Source: S141-55 sp964422065
GTDB taxonomy: Bacteria > Hydrothermota > Hydrothermia > WGAB01
Assembly: GCA_964422065.1 (NCBI GenBank)
Contig: CAYQZW010000047.1
Span: forward strand, 1-13,250
DNA length: 13,250 nucleotides
Direction of reading: 5' to 3'
The position numbers were made by a program, and so were the translations under genes. The notes under the pieces were generated by a model, which was not told the DNA's origin, made no database searches, and saw nothing but the letters and a program-made list of their open reading frames with translations. How positions within the stretch are numbered: the first letter of the stretch is position 1; every line of letters begins with the position of its first letter. Below, piece by piece: positions 5,870 through 12,781 of this stretch.

Positions 5870-8381
5870 ATACACCGGGACGGCTTTGGACCATCTCCGA
5901 TGCGGGTTGATGGAGGTGGAGGAATGAGGTCGCCCGACGTGCCGCCTCCGGAACCTTCCATTTCTGGGCAAGGATCTCCTTCGTCTTCTCGATTTCTTCG
6001 GGTGTGACCGTCTTGAGGACTTCAACCATTTCCCGGATTTTTGCGGCGAATTGTGCCCCTTCCGCGGCAGAGAACCAGCCGAGTTGTACCCGTTCTTTCC
6101 GGATCCCCATGCGTTCCAATCGGACCCAAAGTCGTTCCATGCGTTTCTTGGTTTGATGGTTCGCAGTGATGTAGTGGCAGTCCCCGATATGGCACCCGGA
6201 GACAAGCACCGCACCAATCCCCCGGCTCAACGCATAGAGCACAAAATCCATATCCACACGACCAGAACACATGGTCCGAATGATCCGGACCTCTGGGGGG
6301 TATTGGATGCGGGAGACCCCGGCGAGGTCCGCTCCAGCATAAGAGCACCAGTTACAGCAGAAGGCCAAGACCTTTTGTTCGGGGTGATCCTCTGTAAGTG
6401 CGTCAATTTCGGCGTAGATGGCCTCATCCGGGAAGTGCCTCATCACGATGGCATCGGAAGGGCATTCCGCACCACAGGTCCCACAGCCCTGGCAGGACGC
6501 CTCAATCAGGACCGGGGGTTTACGGTCGTCTTTAGACCACATCAAGGCATTGTACGGACAGACCTTAGCGCAGAGTCCACAGGCTTTACACAGGTCTCCG
6601 ATAATCTGAGGGGTCAGCGCTTCAACCGCGACCTGGCCTTTTGCCATAAGAATGCCGGCGCGGGCTGCTGCCGCGGACGCTTGAGTCACACTGTCCTTGA
6701 TATCTTTGGGGCCTTCTGCACAGCCGGCCAAGAAGACCCCACCCACCGCCGTATCCACAGGCCGTAATTTCGGATGGGCCTCCAGGAAGAAGCCGTCTTC
6801 GGTCAACGAAAGCGCCAGGATCTTCTGGATTGCATCCCGGTCGCGGCGCGGGATGAGCCCCACCGAAAGGATCACCAGGTCGGCATCCAGGACCACCTCC
6901 TTCCCCAGGAGGGTATCCTCGGCATAGATCCGCAGGTTGTGATTCTCAATCTCCTCAATCCGGGAGGGTAACCCCCGGATATAGACCACACCTTCTTCCT
7001 TAGACCGACGATAGAGCGCCTCAAAACCTTTCCCAAACGCCCGGATGTCCTGGTAAAACACGAAGATGTTGGTCTCTGGCCAGTGTTCACGGATGAGCAG
7101 CGCATCCTTCACCGTATTCATACAGCAGATGTTGGAGCAGTACTCATTGCCATCCCGGACCGAACGGGACCCCACGCACTGGATAAAGGCCACGGTCTTC
7201 GGGATTTTTCGGTCTGTCGGACGAATGAGGTGCCCCTTGGAGGGCCCGGCTGCGTTGATCAAGCGTTCAAACTCCAGAGAGGTGATGACGTTCGGGAAGA
7301 TGCCGTACCCGTAATCGTGGTTTTCCATCGGATCGTAGACGTCCATCCCCGTGGCGACAATGATGGTGCCCACTTCAATGTTCACGATCTCCTCTTGGTC
7401 CGTAAAGTCGATGGCTTTCTTTTCGCAGGCTTTGATACATTCTTCACAGACCATTGCGCCCTTGGAGAGGGTTAGGCAAAGGTCGGGATCGATGATGTAT
7501 TGGGCGGGAACCGCCTGGGGAAACGGGATATAGATGGCTTTCCGGGTCGCCAGTCCTACATCAAACTCGTTGGGAGCGGTTTGGGGACAGGCCTTAGAAC
7601 AGTCTCCGCACGCCGTGCAATCGGCGGTGACATAACGGGGTTTTTTACGGACCTGGACGTTGAAGTTCCCAATGTAGCCAGAGATGTTCTCCACTTCTGC
7701 GTTGGTGAGCAGGGTGATGTTTGGGTGACGTCCGGCCTCTGCCATCTTGGGGGCCAGGATACAGATCGAGCAGTCCATCGTGGGGAATGTCTTGTCAATC
7801 TGTGCCATCCGCCCACCGATCGAGGGCTCCTTCTCTACAAGATACACGTGATAGCCGGTATCCGCGAGATCCAGGGCAGCCTGGATCCCCGCTACGCCCC
7901 CTCCGATCACCATGGCCGTTTGCTGGATGGGAACCGTGACTTCAATTTGGGGTTCCAGGTGATGGGCGCGATACACGGACATCTTCACGAGGTCTTTGGC
8001 CTTCTCGGTTGCCGCCTCCCGGTCGTAGAGGTGGACCCAGGAGCAATGTTCGCGGAGGTTGGCCATTTCGAAGAGATAGGGGTTGAGCCCTGCCTCCATA
8101 ACCGCCCGTCGGAAAGTGGGTTCGTGGAGACGCGGGGAGCATGAGGCCACGACCACACGATTCAGCCGGTATTCCTTGATGTCTTGTTTCAGAAGTTCTT
8201 GGCCGGGGTCTGAACACATGTATCGGTAATCGCGGGCAATCACAACGCCGGGCAACTGTTTTGCAAACTCCGCAACGGCTTCACAGTCCACACTGCCCGC
8301 GATGTTTAAGCCGCAGTGGCAAACATAGACCCCAATCCTGGGTTCTTCCTTGGGGAACTCTGGTGTTTTAGGATTGGGCAT
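5862..8381 (-). CDS. hdrA: Heterodisulfide reductase subunit A fused to an MvhD-type domain
   Basis: This is an 839-residue flavo-iron-sulfur protein, the presumed electron-bifurcating core of an Hdr complex in the cytosol. The N-terminal cysteine-rich domain has C21, C23, C56 and C81 (ASCSPRLHEPTF). The FAD-binding site is VIGGGVAGIQAALDLADTG (158-176) with LVEKEPSIGGRM, followed by the conserved DCSICILAPKM (203-213). An inserted ferredoxin domain has C255-x2-C-x2-C-x3-C265 and C302, C312, C315, C319. A C-terminal ferredoxin domain has C598-C608 and C630-C640. Residues about 668-790 match the MvhD/FlpD family, with C675, C676, C679, C705, C730 and C735 able to hold a [2Fe-2S] cluster. MvhD normally passes electrons from a hydrogenase or formate dehydrogenase to HdrA; here it is fused. 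The GGAGG at 8391-8395 is 9 bases from the ATG, and the gene overlaps hdrB by 14 bases. A tail of about 45 residues follows MvhD. No selenocysteine codon was seen. Confidence 0.93.
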   Translation of the reverse strand: MPNPKTPEFPKEEPRIGVYVCHCGLNIAGSVDCEAVAEFAKQLPGVVIARDYRYMCSDPGQELLKQDIKEYRLNRVVVASCSPRLHEPTFRRAVMEAGLNPYLFEMANLREHCSWVHLYDREAATEKAKDLVKMSVYRAHHLEPQIEVTVPIQQTAMVIGGGVAGIQAALDLADTGYHVYLVEKEPSIGGRMAQIDKTFPTMDCSICILAPKMAEAGRHPNITLLTNAEVENISGYIGNFNVQVRKKPRYVTADCTACGDCSKACPQTAPNEFDVGLATRKAIYIPFPQAVPAQYIIDPDLCLTLSKGAMVCEECIKACEKKAIDFTDQEEIVNIEVGTIIVATGMDVYDPMENHDYGYGIFPNVITSLEFERLINAAGPSKGHLIRPTDRKIPKTVAFIQCVGSRSVRDGNEYCSNICCMNTVKDALLIREHWPETNIFVFYQDIRAFGKGFEALYRRSKEEGVVYIRGLPSRIEEIENHNLRIYAEDTLLGKEVVLDADLVILSVGLIPRRDRDAIQKILALSLTEDGFFLEAHPKLRPVDTAVGGVFLAGCAEGPKDIKDSVTQASAAAARAGILMAKGQVAVEALTPQIIGDLCKACGLCAKVCPYNALMWSKDDRKPPVLIEASCQGCGTCGAECPSDAIVMRHFPDEAIYAEIDALTEDHPEQKVLAFCCNWCSYAGADLAGVSRIQYPPEVRIIRTMCSGRVDMDFVLYALSRGIGAVLVSGCHIGDCHYITANHQTKKRMERLWVRLERMGIRKERVQLGWFSAAEGAQFAAKIREMVEVLKTVTPEEIEKTKEILAQKWKVPEAARRATSFLHLHQPASEMVQSRPGVSS

Positions 8382-9279
8382 GGGAGTAAACCTCCAGTTT
8401 TTCGAGCACCGGGGCTACCGGGACCCGGTGGGCCGCGTTCAAGGCCAACGCTTTGGGATCTGCGCCCATCGCAAGGGCCATAAGTTCGGAGAGGAAAAAG
8501 ACCGGGAGTTTGTGTGGATGTTCCCGATCCAAGGCCTGCGCAGTCTCAAACTGCAGGAAGCAGGAGGGGCAGGTGACCACAAGGGCATCGGCCTGGTCCT
8601 GGAGGACCGCCACCTTGTCCCGTGCCATTGAAAGCGAGAGGTCACGATCCGTCGCGAAAATCGGGAGGCCACAGCAGTGGGTTCGTTCCGGATAGTCTAC
8701 AACCTCTGCCCCCAGAGCCTGGAGGATCTCATCCATCGCACGGGGGTTTAACGGGTCATCAAATTGGGCATATTCACTGGGCCGCGTCAGGTGACAGCCC
8801 GGATGCGGGGCAAGCCGGAGCCCCTGAAGGGGGCGGACAATGTGACGGGTCAAACGATCTGGCTCCTCATGATAGAGATCCACCAGCACTTGGAGGAAGT
8901 GCCGGACCTGGATGGGCTTTGGATAGGAGAGTCCAGAGGCCTGAAGGCGGGCTTCTACGCGCTGGGCTTTTTCTGGGGATTGTGCCAGGATCTTTGCGGC
9001 CGAGTTCAAGGTCTCAAAGCAGCCGTTACAGAGGGTCAAGAGCGGAGCGTCATTCTGGGAAGCGATCGCAAGGTTCCGGGCTGCAAGCGTGAGCCAGGTG
9101 TCTACGTTTGAGGAGCGGACCCAGACCGGATCCGGGCAACAAGTGAACCCTTGGGCTTCTTTCAATTGCCAGCCCAGTTTCTCGGCCACAAAGCGGGTGG
9201 CTGCCTCAAACCCCGGAAACCGCCGATCAATCAGACAGCCGGTATACAGGGTAAAGACCGGGTGTTCCATTTCAGCCAT
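8368..9279 (-). CDS. hdrB: Heterodisulfide reductase subunit B (two CCG domains)
   Basis: This is a 303-residue protein with both cysteine-rich CCG motifs. The first uses C15, C47-C48 and C84-x2-C87. The second uses C162, C202-C203 (HCCGLP) and C237-x2-C240 (CPSC). In methanogen HdrB such motifs hold two non-cubane [4Fe-4S] clusters that cleave the CoM-S-S-CoB disulfide. All ligands are kept, so a disulfide or similar reductase site is likely. The substrate is unknown because a bacterium would not usually have CoM and CoB. The ATG at 9279 is chosen because GGAGG (9286-9290) stands 6 bases upstream, although the open frame extends to 9333. It overlaps hdrC by 8 bases and hdrA by 14, which suggests coupled translation and a fixed stoichiometry. 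Confidence 0.92.
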   Translation of the reverse strand: MAEMEHPVFTLYTGCLIDRRFPGFEAATRFVAEKLGWQLKEAQGFTCCPDPVWVRSSNVDTWLTLAARNLAIASQNDAPLLTLCNGCFETLNSAAKILAQSPEKAQRVEARLQASGLSYPKPIQVRHFLQVLVDLYHEEPDRLTRHIVRPLQGLRLAPHPGCHLTRPSEYAQFDDPLNPRAMDEILQALGAEVVDYPERTHCCGLPIFATDRDLSLSMARDKVAVLQDQADALVVTCPSCFLQFETAQALDREHPHKLPVFFLSELMALAMGADPKALALNAAHRVPVAPVLEKLEVYSHAQS

Positions 9280-9739
9280 TTTGGACCTCCAGGACTTGTT
9301 GGAACGCAGGAGACTCGCCGTCCCCGGTTCCACTCAATCCCAATTGCTCCTTGACCTTACGGATCCGTCCGGTGAGGGGGTATACAAACCCTTGGGTGGT
9401 TACCGCGCGATATTCATCCAGAACCGATTTCGGGGCATACCCGTGTTCCATGGCGAGGTTCCGAAGGGTGACGATGACGTCCACGAAGTTCACGGTCTGG
9501 GGGCAGTGTTCTACGCACTCATAGCATGTGGTACAGAGCCACAATCCCGGATCTTCCAACAACTGTTCAACCCCCAGATAAGCCATTTCCAGGATCTTGC
9601 GGGGGTTAAACCGGTCGGGAACCCGATGGAAGACCGGACAATGGGCGCTGCACTTTCCACATTGGTAACAGAGGAAGAGGACTTCCTCTCCAAGGGCGTG
9701 ACGGAGCGTTTTCCGGAACTCAGGATTGATTTTGAGCAT
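9272..9739 (-). CDS. hdrC: Heterodisulfide reductase subunit C (2x[4Fe-4S])
   Basis: This is a 155-residue iron-sulfur protein that in Hdr complexes wires HdrA to HdrB. The two clusters are bound by C24-x2-C27-x2-C30-x3-C34 (CYQCGKCSAHCP) and C69-x2-C72-x2-C75-x3-C79 (CTTCYECVEHCP), with helical linkers between and after them. NPRKILEMAYLG (45-56) is typical of the family. The ATG at 9739 has GGAGG 9 bases upstream (9749-9753). It lies 20 bases inside the end of korC, so it is the junction gene between the oxidoreductase half and the Hdr half of the operon. An upstream open frame to 9784 has no ribosome site and is not used in this call. Confidence 0.92.
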   Translation of the reverse strand: MLKINPEFRKTLRHALGEEVLFLCYQCGKCSAHCPVFHRVPDRFNPRKILEMAYLGVEQLLEDPGLWLCTTCYECVEHCPQTVNFVDVIVTLRNLAMEHGYAPKSVLDEYRAVTTQGFVYPLTGRIRKVKEQLGLSGTGDGESPAFQQVLEVQNG

Positions 9740-10301
9740 GGGCTGAAACCTCCGCCTGTTTGGCGGCCTCCAAGCCAAGATCAAACGCCTGATCGTTCAA
9801 TTCGACGAAGTCTTTTTTGACCGTGGTCTGGATCGCCTTCCGCATAGAATCTTCTGAAACAATCCCGGTCAGGGCCACCAGTGCACCGAGCATCACCACG
9901 TTCGCCACGATCCGTTTTCCGAGTTTTTCCTCGGCGATGCGAGTTGCCGGGATGGCATAACTCTGGATATCGGATCGTACAGGTTCGGGGGTCACCAGGT
10001 CGGCATCATAGATTAAGACGCCGCCAGGTTTGAGGGAGTCTATGTACTTGTGATAGGCCTCCTGAGACATGACGACGAGGATATCCGGCTCTCGGACCTT
10101 TGGGTAATCCACGGGCTTCGTGGCGTCGTCCGAGATGACGACCCCTGAGGCGCAAGCCCCACCTCGTGCCTCAGGACCGTAACTCTGGGTCATGGAGGCG
10201 CTTTTTCCGTCGTACAGGGAGACGGCCTTCCCGGTGATATACCCGGCCAGGACGATCCCCTGTCCACCAAAACCCGCGAATTGCACTTCCCTATGTCCCA
10301 T
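9720..10301 (-). CDS. korC: 2-oxoacid:ferredoxin oxidoreductase, gamma subunit
   Basis: This is a 193-residue gamma subunit of the 2-oxoacid:ferredoxin oxidoreductase family. In these enzymes the gamma domain takes part in binding coenzyme A. The glycine-rich GFGGQG (10-15) and SYGPEARGG (40-48) are the family signatures, and IVANVVMLGALVALTG forms the later conserved helix. The length is normal. The ATG at 10301 follows GGGAGAG, with about 6 bases of spacing. It overlaps the end of korB by 11 bases and the start of hdrC by 20. The assignment to the 2-oxoglutarate branch rests on the alpha and beta partners and the four-gene layout. Confidence 0.92.
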   Translation of the reverse strand: MGHREVQFAGFGGQGIVLAGYITGKAVSLYDGKSASMTQSYGPEARGGACASGVVISDDATKPVDYPKVREPDILVVMSQEAYHKYIDSLKPGGVLIYDADLVTPEPVRSDIQSYAIPATRIAEEKLGKRIVANVVMLGALVALTGIVSEDSMRKAIQTTVKKDFVELNDQAFDLGLEAAKQAEVSAHAQNQS

Positions 10302-11145
10302 GGTTCTCTCCCAGGACCTTGTCATAGAAGGCTCGAAGGGTCTCGATATAACTCGGTTTTTGGATATCTACGAACTTCCCCACAACGATCTTGCCCCGGA
10401 AACTGAGTTCTGCTTCCTTCGGATCAATGCCGTTTCGGATGACCGAATTCTCGCGGTAGAACTTCATCTCTTCCAGACCTTCGCCAATTTTGTTGGGACG
10501 GCCGAAGCCAATGGGGCACGGGGAAATCACTTCAATAAAGGAAAATCCGTCTTTCATCAGGGCCTCCTTGATGCTTTGACGGAGGTGATAGGTGTGAAGG
10601 ACGGTCCAACGTGCCACATAGACCGCTCCGGCGGAGGCGGCGAGATAGACCAGGTTGAAGGGGTGCTCAAAATTGCCGTAAGGTGTGGTGGTCGTCTTGG
10701 CGCCTAAGGGTGTCGTGGGGCCGAACTGGCCGCCCGTCATGCCATAGTTGAAGTTGTTGATACAGATGATGGTCAGATCAATGTTCCGACGCGCGGCATG
10801 GATCAGGTGGTTTCCACCGATGGAGGCCAGATCTCCATCACCGGAAAAAACCACGACCTTCATATGCGGTTTCGCGAGTTTTAAGCCGGTCGCGAAGGGG
10901 ATGGCACGGCCGTGGGTCGTGTGATAGGAGTCAAACCGGACATAACCTGCCACACGGCCAGAACATCCGATACCGGAGATGACGGCGATATCCTTGGGGT
11001 CTAAGTCCAGTTCTTCAACCGCATAGAGGAAGGAACTCATGGCGATCCCCAGCCCACATCCTGGACACCAGATGTGGGGGAATCGCTCCTCACGCAGGTA
11101 CCGTTGTAAAGGATGGTGCGTTTTTACTTCGGTGACGGTTGACAT
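10291..11145 (-). CDS. korB: 2-oxoacid:ferredoxin oxidoreductase, beta subunit (TPP-binding)
   Basis: This 284-residue subunit holds thiamine pyrophosphate and the proximal [4Fe-4S] cluster. The TPP-Mg motif is SGDGDLASIGGNH (G102-D-G-D105) to INNFNYGMTGGQ (N130-N131). Likely cluster ligands are C27, C30 (WCPGCG), C61 and C210, which match in spacing the four ligands known from Sulfolobus-type beta subunits. SGIGCSGR and the RAIPFATGLKLAKP helix are conserved in the KGOR/VOR/POR family. GGAGG stands only 4 bases before the ATG at 11145. It overlaps the end of korA by 22 bases. Together with KorA it should form CoA thioester, CO2 and reduced ferredoxin from a 2-oxoacid. 2-Oxoglutarate is favoured, but branched-chain or pyruvate substrates are not excluded. 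Confidence 0.92.
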   Translation of the reverse strand: MSTVTEVKTHHPLQRYLREERFPHIWCPGCGLGIAMSSFLYAVEELDLDPKDIAVISGIGCSGRVAGYVRFDSYHTTHGRAIPFATGLKLAKPHMKVVVFSGDGDLASIGGNHLIHAARRNIDLTIICINNFNYGMTGGQFGPTTPLGAKTTTTPYGNFEHPFNLVYLAASAGAVYVARWTVLHTYHLRQSIKEALMKDGFSFIEVISPCPIGFGRPNKIGEGLEEMKFYRENSVIRNGIDPKEAELSFRGKIVVGKFVDIQKPSYIETLRAFYDKVLGENHGT

Positions 11146-12278
11146 ATCGCCTCCAAGATTTCGTCGGGGGTGATGAGGTCGCCCCCGAGTTTGTTCACGC
11201 CGATCACGCAGTCCGGGCGATCTGTGAATCGTTCCACCTCTCTACGGATCTGTCCTTGGTTGATTTCTGCCACTACGAAGGTTTCCACGCGTTGAGCGAG
11301 TTCTTGGATTTTCTTTTCTGGGAAAGGCCAGACCGTGATCAAGCGAAGCAGGCCTGCCTTGACCCCCTGGGCGCGTGCATCTCGCACGGCCCGCAGGGCG
11401 GCTCGTGCCGTAATGCCATAGGCAATGACCACGATCTCCGCGTCATCCAATTCAACTTCCTCATATTCAATGATTTCGTCGGCGTGGCGGCGGATTTTGT
11501 CGATCAGGCGTCGGACGAGTTTCTCGTGGGCTTCCCCGGTGATGATGGGGTATCCACGTTCGTCGTGGGTCAATCCGGTCATGTGGACAAAATAGCCTTC
11601 TCCCGCGTTGGCCATGGGAGGCACAAGGGAGTCGTCTGCCTTGTAAGGGAGGTATTCGCCGGGCGGGGCCTGTGGAGGCTTGCGGTTCACGATGGTCAGT
11701 TCTTCCTCTGGGGGGATGACGAGTTTTTCGGTGAGGTGGCCCACGGCTTCATCGGCCAAAAGGACCACGGGGATCCGATATTGCTCCGAGGTATTGAAAG
11801 CCTTGACGGTCAGGTCAAACATCTCCTGGACCGAACTCGGAGCATAAGCCACGATCTCATAATCCCCATGGGATCCCCACCGAGCCTGCATGACATCCCC
11901 CTGGCCGACCAGGGTGGGAAGGCCTGTAGACGGAGCGCCTCGTTGGACGTTAACGACCACGCATGGCACCTCCATCATGAGGGCGAGTCCGAGGTTTTCC
12001 AGCATCAGGCTGAAGCCAGGGCCTGAAGTGGCGGTCATGGCTTTCACACCGCCACAGGACGCACCGATGATGGCGGCCATAGAGGCGAGTTCGTCTTCCA
12101 TTTGGATGTAGACCCCGCCGACTTCGGGCATTCTTCGGGCCATCCGTTCAGCGATTTCCGTAGCAGGCGTGATGGGATATCCTGCGAAGAAGCGGCATCC
12201 AGCAGCGAGGGCGCCCTCTGCGCATGCTGCGTCTCCCAGGATGAAGTATTCCCCCGTGAGCACAGCGGGTCGTTTCAT
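11124..12278 (-). CDS. korA: 2-oxoacid:ferredoxin oxidoreductase, alpha subunit
   Basis: This 384-residue alpha subunit carries the second half of the 2-oxoacid active site. Visible motifs are GYPITPATEI (33-42), the acidic QMEDELASMAAIIGAS (59-74), ATSGPGFSLM (83-92) and RGAPSTGLPT (113-122), a pattern typical of the KorA branch. A transketolase C-terminal-like domain starts near residue 285 (VVIAYGITARAALRAV). Partial conservation with other 2-oxoacid oxidoreductases means 2-oxoglutarate is the best guess, not proven. The ATG at 12278 is set by GGAGG at 12286-12290 (7 bases) and by the 4-base ATGA overlap with korD. The open frame to 12440 runs antiparallel in phase with korD coding and is not used. 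The plus strand here carries a 295-codon open frame that is a shadow. Confidence 0.92.
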   Translation of the reverse strand: MKRPAVLTGEYFILGDAACAEGALAAGCRFFAGYPITPATEIAERMARRMPEVGGVYIQMEDELASMAAIIGASCGGVKAMTATSGPGFSLMLENLGLALMMEVPCVVVNVQRGAPSTGLPTLVGQGDVMQARWGSHGDYEIVAYAPSSVQEMFDLTVKAFNTSEQYRIPVVLLADEAVGHLTEKLVIPPEEELTIVNRKPPQAPPGEYLPYKADDSLVPPMANAGEGYFVHMTGLTHDERGYPIITGEAHEKLVRRLIDKIRRHADEIIEYEEVELDDAEIVVIAYGITARAALRAVRDARAQGVKAGLLRLITVWPFPEKKIQELAQRVETFVVAEINQGQIRREVERFTDRPDCVIGVNKLGGDLITPDEILEAICQPSPK

Positions 12279-12586
12279 GCCCTGACCTCCACGATTTCTT
12301 TGGTGGCAACGATTGCGAAGTCTGGGCACACGCGCTGGCAGAACCCGCAACCGGTACATTTTTCGGGGTAGAGGACTTCTGGGGGATGATAGCCTTTGCG
12401 GTTCCGTTTGGGGCTGGTGGCGAGGACCCCTGCAGGACAAAATTCAATGCAATACCCGCATCCTTTACAGAGGTCCACATAAACTTCCACGTGTCCACGG
12501 ATTTTGGGCACTTCTTGGAGATCCAGGGGTTGACGCCAGAAATTTGGACCCCCGACTCGGGCCCGGCCATCCGAACGGTCTTCCAT
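12275..12586 (-). CDS. korD: 2-oxoacid:ferredoxin oxidoreductase, delta (ferredoxin-like) subunit
   Basis: This is a 103-residue 2x[4Fe-4S] ferredoxin subunit that passes electrons from the TPP site to free ferredoxin or, here, perhaps to the Hdr module. The clusters are C40-x2-C43-x2-C46-x3-C50 (CKGCGYCIEFCP) and C77-x2-C80-x2-C83-x3-C87 (CTGCGFCQRVCP). A roughly 30-residue N-terminal extension precedes them. It is the first gene of the operon. Two adjacent ATGs (12589 and 12586) compete. The ribosome-site-like GGGGG at 12593-12597 is 6 bases from the second and 3 from the first, so I use 12586. The stop overlaps the korA start as ATGA. Confidence 0.9.
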   Translation of the reverse strand: MEDRSDGRARVGGPNFWRQPLDLQEVPKIRGHVEVYVDLCKGCGYCIEFCPAGVLATSPKRNRKGYHPPEVLYPEKCTGCGFCQRVCPDFAIVATKEIVEVRA

Positions 12587-12608
12587 CATCTTCCCCCTTT
12601 TTGAATTT

Positions 12609-12637
12609 AATTTAAATCGGATAGCCAGACCTGTCAA
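12609..12637 (-). promoter_or_regulatory. Promoter of the kor-hdr operon
   Basis: On the minus strand a perfect TTGACA (12637-12632) is followed after 17 bases by TAAATT (12614-12609, 4 of 6 bases of TATAAT). Transcription would start near 12602, leaving a leader of only about 13 bases before the first korD ATG. The AT-rich run TTTAAATTAAATT should melt easily. This is the only consensus-like promoter found for the eight-gene operon. Confidence 0.7.
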
Positions 12638-12682
12638 GCAGAGCAAACCTTCAGAGTCTACATTCCGGAACTTAAAAAGATC

Positions 12683-12717
12683 GGTTGAGTTGCAGAGTCA
12701 AATGGAAAAGGTTGAGT
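12683..12717. repeat. Short direct repeat upstream of the operon promoter
   Basis: GGTTGAGT occurs at 12683-12690 and again at 12710-12717, 27 bases apart from start to start. Relative to the minus-strand operon it lies about 46 to 80 bases upstream of the -35 box, where an activator could bind. The copies are short, so chance recurrence is possible. Confidence 0.35.
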
Positions 12718-12781
12718 AATAGATAATGGTGAGCTTCATAATGTATGCTTCTAAGGTTTGTGGAGTTTATAAGAGCTCGGC

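Larger units (their letters stand above)
12590..12781. other. Intergenic region between the korD start and the membrane protein gene
   Basis: This 192-base gap is the longest non-coding stretch in the window and is visibly richer in A and T than the genes. It holds the operon promoter near its left end. Further right are an 8-bp direct repeat GGTTGAGT (12683-12690 and 12710-12717), a repeated CAGAGTC (12652-12658 and 12693-12699) and a palindrome TTCCGGAA (12663-12670). No convincing gene or terminator for the membrane protein gene was found; GAGCTC just after its stop is too short to count. Confidence 0.6.

Noticed and set aside
5849..6217. An N-terminal extension of the PC4-like protein reaching 6217.
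   Set aside because: It lies within the end of hdrA, is low-complexity basic sequence, and the ATG at 5848 has an AGGAGG site at 6 bases.
6051..6767. A 238-codon plus-strand open frame antisense to hdrA.
   Set aside because: The minus-strand HdrA and MvhD motifs run through the whole stretch; the other strand is a shadow.
7500..8144. A 214-codon plus-strand open frame antisense to the hdrA FAD region.
   Set aside because: No domain, no ribosome site; HdrA coding explains the lack of stops.
5862..8381. A frameshift or in-frame selenocysteine codon in hdrA.
   Set aside because: The frame is open from ATG to TAA and all expected cysteine positions read as cysteine.
9089..9820. A 243-codon plus-strand open frame across hdrB and hdrC.
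   Set aside because: It is antisense to two genes with complete cysteine motifs, spans their junction and has no recognisable protein features.
11139..12026. A 295-codon plus-strand open frame antisense to korA.
   Set aside because: korA carries all family motifs on the minus strand. The antisense frame is explained by codon bias, has no ribosome site and resembles no family.
12279..12440. An N-terminal extension of korA reaching 12440.
   Set aside because: It overlaps korD, is Arg-rich and unlike the family, while the ATG at 12278 has a good ribosome site and the ATGA overlap.
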